A DNA stretch of 45,483 nucleotides from Acidobacteriota bacterium (GTDB taxonomy: Bacteria > Acidobacteriota > Terriglobia > Acidiferrales > UBA7541). Each line of letters starts with the position of its first letter. Within the stretch, counting starts at the first letter, position 1. The position numbers and the translations under genes are program-made. Location of the stretch: the NCBI GenBank assembly GCA_003166795.1, contig PMUS01000100.1, positions 1-45,483 of the forward strand. The letters are read 5' to 3'. The notes under the pieces are model-generated. The model saw only the letters and a list, made by a program, of their open reading frames with translations, did no database searches and was not told where the DNA came from. Of the stretch, positions 41,176-45,483 are shown piece by piece.

Positions 41176-42526
41176 TTGCACGCTTGATCCGCGGGTACAG
41201 TGCTGGAACGCTCTCTGCGGGCGGTTTGTGCCTAAAGACGCGGTGAAAGATCGCGTCCACGGCCTGCAACTGGCGCTGCAAGTCGAACGCATGCGCGAGG
41301 GCTTTTTTGTTGAGGAATTTCTTGACGTTCTTGTCGGCGGCGATGTGTTCCTTGAAACTCGTTTCCGATTCCCACGCGGCCATGGCGTGGCCCTGCACCC
41401 ACTTGTAAGCGTCTTCGCGCGGAGCGCCGTGCTCGACCAGGTCCTGCAAGAGCTGCCCGGAAAATATCAGGCCCTGCGAAAGGTCGAGATTGCGGCGCAT
41501 GCGCTCCGGAAACACCTTCATATTGGCGACGATTTCGCTCATGCGGTGCAGCATGTAGTCCGCGAGGATCGTCGAATCGGGCAGGATCACGCGCTCGACC
41601 GAGCTGTGCGAGATGTCGCGCTCGTGCCACAGCGCGATATTTTCGTACGCCGCGAGCGAATTGGCCCGCACCACGCGCGCGAGGCCGCTCACCTGCTCGC
41701 TTGAAACCGGATTGCGCTTGTGCGGCATGGCCGAGCTGCCGCGCTGCTCGCCGCCGAAGGGCTCTTCCACTTCGCGGACTTCGGTGCGCTGCAGGTGGCG
41801 AATCTCCGTCGCCACCCGCTCGAGCGACGCCGCCAGAATGGCGAGCGCCGAAAGGTATTGCGCGTGGCGGTCGCGTTCGATTACCTGCGAAGTGATCGGC
41901 GCGGTCACCAGTCCCAGGCGCGCGCAGATTTTGTGCTCGATGTCCGGGCCGAGATGCGTGCAGGTGCCGACCGCGCCCGAAATTTTCCCCACGGCCATCT
42001 CGCGCGCCGCGGTTTCAAACCGCACGGCGTCGCGGCGGTTTTCGGCGTACCAGTTCGCCACCTTCAGGCCAAAGGTGATTGGCTCGGCGTGGATGCCGTG
42101 CGTGCGGCCGATTTCGGGCGTGTCCTTGAACTCCCACGCGCGCTTTTCCAGGACTTCGCCGAACTTCGTAATCGCTTTTTGGATCAGCCGCGAGGCTTCG
42201 CGGACCAGCAGAGCCTGCGCCGTGTCCACCACGTCGTTCGAGGTCAGCCCGTAATGCAGCCAGCGCGCCGTTTCGGGGTCGCCCACAGATTCCTGCACCA
42301 CGATGGTGAACGCGATCACGTCGTGCCGGACTTTGGCCTCGACCTCGTTGATTTTTGCGACGTCAATGCGCGCTCGCTCGCGCAATTTCCGCGCGGCTGC
42401 TTTCGGGACGATTCCGGCGTCGGCGAGCGTTTCGGTGGCGGCCAGCTCGACGTCCAGCCACTTCTGGAATTTATTTTCCTCGCTCCAGACGCGGCCCATC
42501 GCCGAACGCGTATACCGTGCGATCAA
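41159..42526 (-). CDS. purB: Adenylosuccinate lyase PurB
   Basis: PurB removes fumarate from SAICAR in IMP synthesis and from adenylosuccinate in AMP synthesis. The 455-aa product shows the start pattern IARYTRSAMGRVWSEENKFQKWL, the HDVIAF motif, the catalytic THGIHAEP (His about 148) and the superfamily signature GSSAMPHKRNP (Ser about 272). I place the start at TTG 42526: it gives the normal family N-terminus, and GGGAG lies 6 nt upstream. The frame stays open much further upstream, but that part runs antisense to the MBL-fold gene and is not PurB. The 3' end overlaps the convergent secreted-protein gene by 17 bp. Confidence 0.95.
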   Translation of the reverse strand: MIARYTRSAMGRVWSEENKFQKWLDVELAATETLADAGIVPKAAARKLRERARIDVAKINEVEAKVRHDVIAFTIVVQESVGDPETARWLHYGLTSNDVVDTAQALLVREASRLIQKAITKFGEVLEKRAWEFKDTPEIGRTHGIHAEPITFGLKVANWYAENRRDAVRFETAAREMAVGKISGAVGTCTHLGPDIEHKICARLGLVTAPITSQVIERDRHAQYLSALAILAASLERVATEIRHLQRTEVREVEEPFGGEQRGSSAMPHKRNPVSSEQVSGLARVVRANSLAAYENIALWHERDISHSSVERVILPDSTILADYMLHRMSEIVANMKVFPERMRRNLDLSQGLIFSGQLLQDLVEHGAPREDAYKWVQGHAMAAWESETSFKEHIAADKNVKKFLNKKALAHAFDLQRQLQAVDAIFHRVFRHKPPAESVPALYPRIKRAISLEK

Positions 42527-42636
42527 TTTTCGCTCCCTGTTTTGCGGCACCCAGCGGGGGAATTCCCTGCTCCATAATACCTGAAATCTACTCGGCTGAA
42601 GGCGGCCGCTATGCGGGCAGTTCGACAGGAAGGCGG

Positions 42637-43494
42637 TTACAGCTCGAACGGCCCGAGGGGGATGTGCTGGCTGGCGATGTGGAGCGTGCCGCGGAAAGCG
42701 CATTCGGCCGGGCGGCGGTTGAGAGCTTCTTCGGCGGAGATGCGCGCGACCTCGGGATTGTTGTTCTGCTCGGAGAGATGCGCGAGGACGAGATGGCGCG
42801 CGCGGCCGTCGAAAACTTCCGCGTCGGCCAGAAATTCGCTGACGATCGCGTTCGAAAGATGCCCCGTGCGGCTCATCACGCGCTGCTTGATGTGCCACGG
42901 GTACGGCCCGACCTTGAGCATTTCGAGATCGTGATTCGATTCCAGGATCAGGAAATCGGCTTCGCGCAGATGCTGCTTCACGAGCTCCGGCAAATAGCCG
43001 AGGTCCGTGACGATGGCGACCTTCGTGCCGTTCATGCGGAAGGCATAACCGACAGGATCGGCGGCGTCGTGCGGGATCGCGAATGGATTGATCTCGATAT
43101 CGCCGATTTGGAAGCGCTCGCCCGGGCGGATGTGCTCGACGCGCTCGATGGTGGCTTTCTTTCCCGGCTTCTCGGGATCCTCCGCGTACATTTTCACGAT
43201 TTCGCGGTGCGTCGGCTCCGTCAGGTAGGCGGGGCAGTTCCACAGGCGCGCGAGTTGCGCGACAGCGGTGGAGTGGTCGGAATGCTCGTGCGTGATAAGA
43301 ATTGCGTCCACGCGCTCCGGCTGCCGGCGGCCCAGCGCTTCGAATCGCCGCAGGATTTCCTTGCGGCCCAAGCCAGCGTCAATAAGGAGGGTGGTGCGCT
43401 CCGTTTCGAGCAACGTCGCGTTGCCCGTGCTGCCGGAAGCGAGAATAGATATGCGGAACGAGATGCGGAGAGTCTCCGCGAAGGATGATGGCAA
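42637..43494 (-). CDS. MBL-fold metallo-hydrolase (YycJ/WalJ-like)
   Basis: The 285-aa product has the metallo-beta-lactamase fold: ILASGSTGNATLLE at the N-terminus, the metal-binding ITHEHSDHSTAV (HXHXDH), IPHDAADPVGY, VTDLGYLPE, a final ESNHDLEML and SRTGHLSN with LAHLSEQNNNP. This arrangement matches the YycJ/WalJ group, thought to act as nucleases or in DNA and cell-wall homeostasis. The start at ATG 43494 gives a short leader before the first strand; no ATG lies nearer. It sits between the M16 protease gene and purB on the same strand, 110 bp from purB. Confidence 0.9.
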   Translation of the reverse strand: MPSSFAETLRISFRISILASGSTGNATLLETERTTLLIDAGLGRKEILRRFEALGRRQPERVDAILITHEHSDHSTAVAQLARLWNCPAYLTEPTHREIVKMYAEDPEKPGKKATIERVEHIRPGERFQIGDIEINPFAIPHDAADPVGYAFRMNGTKVAIVTDLGYLPELVKQHLREADFLILESNHDLEMLKVGPYPWHIKQRVMSRTGHLSNAIVSEFLADAEVFDGRARHLVLAHLSEQNNNPEVARISAEEALNRRPAECAFRGTLHIASQHIPLGPFEL

Positions 43495-43566
43495 AGTGGC
43501 GCGGCTGCGTCAAAGGAAAAAGGAGGCAGAGGAAGCAAAGGAGGCAGGGGAGCGACAAGAACCCCG
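43495..43566. repeat. Purine-rich intergenic stretch with direct repeats
   Basis: The plus strand is nearly all purine from 43512 to 43556. It contains AAAGGAGGCAG twice (about 43518 and 43540), 22 bp apart. On the coding (minus) strand of the flanking genes this is a pyrimidine-rich tract just upstream of the MBL-fold gene. Function unknown. Confidence 0.45.
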
Positions 43567-44844
43567 CTAGAACGCGAGTTGTTCCCGGGTCAGTTGGAAG
43601 CCGTTGAGGTTGCCGACCACGCTGGCGGCGATGCGGCCGGGCTGGAAAAGCTCCTGCGCGATCTGCTGGACTTCTTCCGCGGTGACCGCCTCGAGCATCG
43701 CGATCAGCTCCTGCGGCGTGAAGTGACGGTCGAAATACATGTGGTAGCGCGCCAGGCTGCTCATGCGCGCGCCGCTGCCTTCGAGCGCAAGCAGCGTCGC
43801 GCCTTTCAGATGATCCTTCGCGCGGCGCAGCTCTTCCGCCTCAATCGGCTCGTCCCGCATCTTGCGCAATTCCCCGAGAACGGACTGCACGACCTTGGCG
43901 ACGGTGTCGAGCGACGTGCCCGCATAGACCGAGAGCGCGCCCACATCGCGATACGGATTCAAGTCGCTGAATATCGAATAGGCCAGGCCCTGCCGCTCGC
44001 GGATGTTTTGAAACAGCCGCGACGACATCCCGCCGCCCAGAATATTGTTCATCACCGAAACGATGAAGCGCCTGCGATCGGTGAGCGGCAGCGCGGGAAC
44101 GCCGAGGCAGACGTGCACCTGTTCGAGTTCGCTCTTGCTGCGTAGCGTGATATGCGGCGACGGCACCGGCGTCGGGTCGGTGAAACCGTCCTCGATTCGC
44201 GGGAGCTTCGAAAAACGCGAGGAGACCAGGTCCACAAGCTCCGCGTGGGCCAGGTGGCCCGCGGCGGTGATAACCAGGCGATTCGGCGCGTAGGACTGCT
44301 GAAACCAGGTCTGGAGCGTGTCGCGCGTGAATGCCGAAACCGTTTCGGGCGTGCCGAGAATCGGCCTGCCGAGCGCGTGCGGATGCCAGAAATTCTGCGT
44401 GAAGAGCTCGTGAACCAGGTCCTCGGGATTGTCCTGCGTCATGCGGATTTCCTCGAGCACCACGGATTGTTCGCGCACGATGTCGTCAACCGCGAATTTC
44501 GGCTCGAGGACCAGGCCCGCGAGGATGTCGAAAGCCTTCGCGAGATGCTCGTCGAGGACTCGCGTGTTGAAGCACACCATTTCCTTGGAGGTGAACGCGT
44601 CCAGCATTCCGCCGAGGCGGTCAATTTCGCGCGCGATGTCTTCGGCGGTGCGCCGCTGCGTGCCCTTGAACACCATGTGCTCGATGAAATGCGAGATGCC
44701 GTTGATTTCGGGCCGCTCGCGCCGCGATCCGGACCGCAGCCAGATCCCCACCGAAACCGAGTGGACGTGCTCCATCGGCTCGGTCAGGACGACCAGGCCA
44801 TTCGGGAGAATTTCCTTGTGCACCTTGCGAGTTGTGTCCTGCAT
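43567..44844 (-). CDS. M16-family zinc peptidase (processing-protease-like)
   Basis: The 425-aa product is of mitochondrial-processing-peptidase/YmxG size and opens KEILPNGLVVLTEPMEHVHSVSVGIWLRSGSR. The inverted zinc motif HFIEH (residues 52-56 from this start) is followed by the third ligand Glu (VVLEE) 76 residues after the second His, matching HXXEH-X75-E. The second half (IPRIEDGFTDP to LFQPGRIAASVVGNL) is the inactive M16 partner domain with the PFGRRLF-like GMSSRLFQNIRERQGLAYSI. It is probably cytosolic, as no signal peptide is seen. ATG 44844 has GGAAG 5 nt upstream; ATG 44856 is an alternative without a site. It is divergent from rlmN. Confidence 0.92.
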   Translation of the reverse strand: MQDTTRKVHKEILPNGLVVLTEPMEHVHSVSVGIWLRSGSRRERPEINGISHFIEHMVFKGTQRRTAEDIAREIDRLGGMLDAFTSKEMVCFNTRVLDEHLAKAFDILAGLVLEPKFAVDDIVREQSVVLEEIRMTQDNPEDLVHELFTQNFWHPHALGRPILGTPETVSAFTRDTLQTWFQQSYAPNRLVITAAGHLAHAELVDLVSSRFSKLPRIEDGFTDPTPVPSPHITLRSKSELEQVHVCLGVPALPLTDRRRFIVSVMNNILGGGMSSRLFQNIRERQGLAYSIFSDLNPYRDVGALSVYAGTSLDTVAKVVQSVLGELRKMRDEPIEAEELRRAKDHLKGATLLALEGSGARMSSLARYHMYFDRHFTPQELIAMLEAVTAEEVQQIAQELFQPGRIAASVVGNLNGFQLTREQLAF

Positions 44845-44935
44845 GCGCGCTTCCATTGTGGCACGCCACTGCGGGTAATGTCATTCCACGTGGTGAAACA
44901 TTGCGCATTTCCCCGCATGTTATGATGATTCTAAT

Positions 44936-45483
44936 ATGTCCTCGCAAGCCCCCAACGCCGGCGCAAACCTGCTGGGAAAATCCGTGGAAGAGCTGCGCGA
45001 ATTCCTGCAAGGACTCGGCGAACCGGCATATCGCGGCGCGCAGATTTACCACGCGCTGTATGCCGAGCGGCGGTTCGATTTCGCCGCGATGACGAATTTG
45101 CCCGCGGCGCTGCGCGAGCGCCTGTCGAGCGATGCGGCCATCGCGCTGCCGCAGGTGGCGCGCCGCTACACGTCTTCGGACGGCACGGTGCGCTACGTCC
45201 TCGCGATCGGTTCGGGAGAAAGCGGCTCGGCCGAGCCCGCCAACATCGAAACCGTGTTCATGCCCGAGGAAAATCGCCAGACGATCTGCGTTTCGACGCA
45301 GGCGGGCTGCGCGGTGGACTGCCGGTTCTGCCTGACTGCCACGCTCGGCCTGGTCCGCAATCTCACGGCGGGCGAAATCGTGGGGCAAGTGCTCGTCGCG
45401 CTGGAGGACAATCGCGCGGCGCTGAAGCCGCAAACGAATATCGTGCTGATGGGCCAGGGCGAACCGCTGCTGAACTACGACGC
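44936..45483 (+). CDS. rlmN: 23S rRNA (adenine-2503-C2) methyltransferase RlmN, 5' part
   Basis: RlmN is a radical SAM enzyme that methylates A2503 of 23S rRNA and A37 of some tRNAs. The visible 182 residues include the N-terminal accessory domain (VEELREFLQGLGEPAYRGAQIYHALY, FDFAAMTNLPAALRERL). The core follows: VFMPEENRQTICVSTQAGCAVDCRFCLTA, with the cluster ligands Cys125, Cys129 and Cys132. The GMGEPL-like motif reads LMGQGEPLLNYD. The gene runs off the right edge; about half is missing, including the second catalytic Cys. ATG 44936 begins right after an AT-rich stretch (TATGATGATTCTAAT). Confidence 0.95.
   Translation, partial: MSSQAPNAGANLLGKSVEELREFLQGLGEPAYRGAQIYHALYAERRFDFAAMTNLPAALRERLSSDAAIALPQVARRYTSSDGTVRYVLAIGSGESGSAEPANIETVFMPEENRQTICVSTQAGCAVDCRFCLTATLGLVRNLTAGEIVGQVLVALEDNRAALKPQTNIVLMGQGEPLLNYD

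Noticed and set aside
42527..43243. Upstream extension of the purB frame
   Set aside because: It overlaps the MBL-fold gene on the same strand in another frame; PurB similarity starts at TTG 42526, which has a ribosome-binding site.
44886..44893. CCACGTGG palindrome between the M16 gene and rlmN considered as an operator
   Set aside because: Only 8 bp are symmetric and the flanks do not extend the symmetry; this is expected by chance at this G+C.

Overview
The window looks like a 45 kb piece of a chromosome from an Acidobacteriota-like soil or sediment bacterium. This placement is inferred. It rests on high G+C with strong G/C at third codon positions, an MXAN_5187-type protein, DUF4139 and secreted TPR-like proteins, a secreted DPP-IV peptidase, a futalosine-route menaquinone gene, and short hairpin repeats scattered between genes. 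There is no prophage, IS element or CRISPR array. About 38 protein genes, one tRNA and a handful of intergenic elements account for almost all of the sequence.

Left part (1-10140): purH; a conserved acidobacterial/myxobacterial hypothetical protein; a four-helix membrane protein; then ubiX-ubiA-mqnE, a menaquinone-biosynthesis group with a 4-bp stop/start overlap between the first two. Next come a small secreted protein and a very large surface lipoprotein. The lipoprotein has four FN3 domains in an exact 276-bp period, a GH44 endoglucanase/xyloglucanase domain and an invasin-like tail. An array of hairpin repeats (10331-10565) separates it from xerC.

Middle (10576-24654): xerC, a DPP-IV-like secreted peptidase with an odd palindromic leader, a TPR-like secreted protein, then a sigma factor / membrane anti-sigma factor / DUF4139 operon on the minus strand. 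A tRNA-Ser(GCU) follows, then cydAB (bd oxidase), a MetE-like methyltransferase, and a CsgG-like secreted protein behind a near-consensus promoter.

Aromatic-acid district (24680-35081): pobA, two tandem MFS permeases, a Tat-exported carboxylesterase, a DrrAB-type ABC exporter, a benzoylformate-decarboxylase-like enzyme and pcaH-pcaG (protocatechuate 3,4-dioxygenase). Together these suggest ester or keto-acid aromatics funnelled through 4-hydroxybenzoate to protocatechuate and ring cleavage. The rest of the beta-ketoadipate pathway is not in the window. The decarboxylase-like protein carries Tyr where benzoylformate decarboxylase has the active-site His281. This district is the best candidate for something not yet described.

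Right part (35098-45483): housekeeping genes: HIT protein, HU/IHF, ribosomal protein S1 with a 120-residue disordered N-terminal tail and a strong promoter, a saccharopine-dehydrogenase-like protein, EF-P with an unusual loop tip (Asn32), a secreted protein whose GTG start lies inside a dispersed repeat, purB, an MBL-fold hydrolase, an M16 zinc protease, and the 5' part of rlmN running off the window end.
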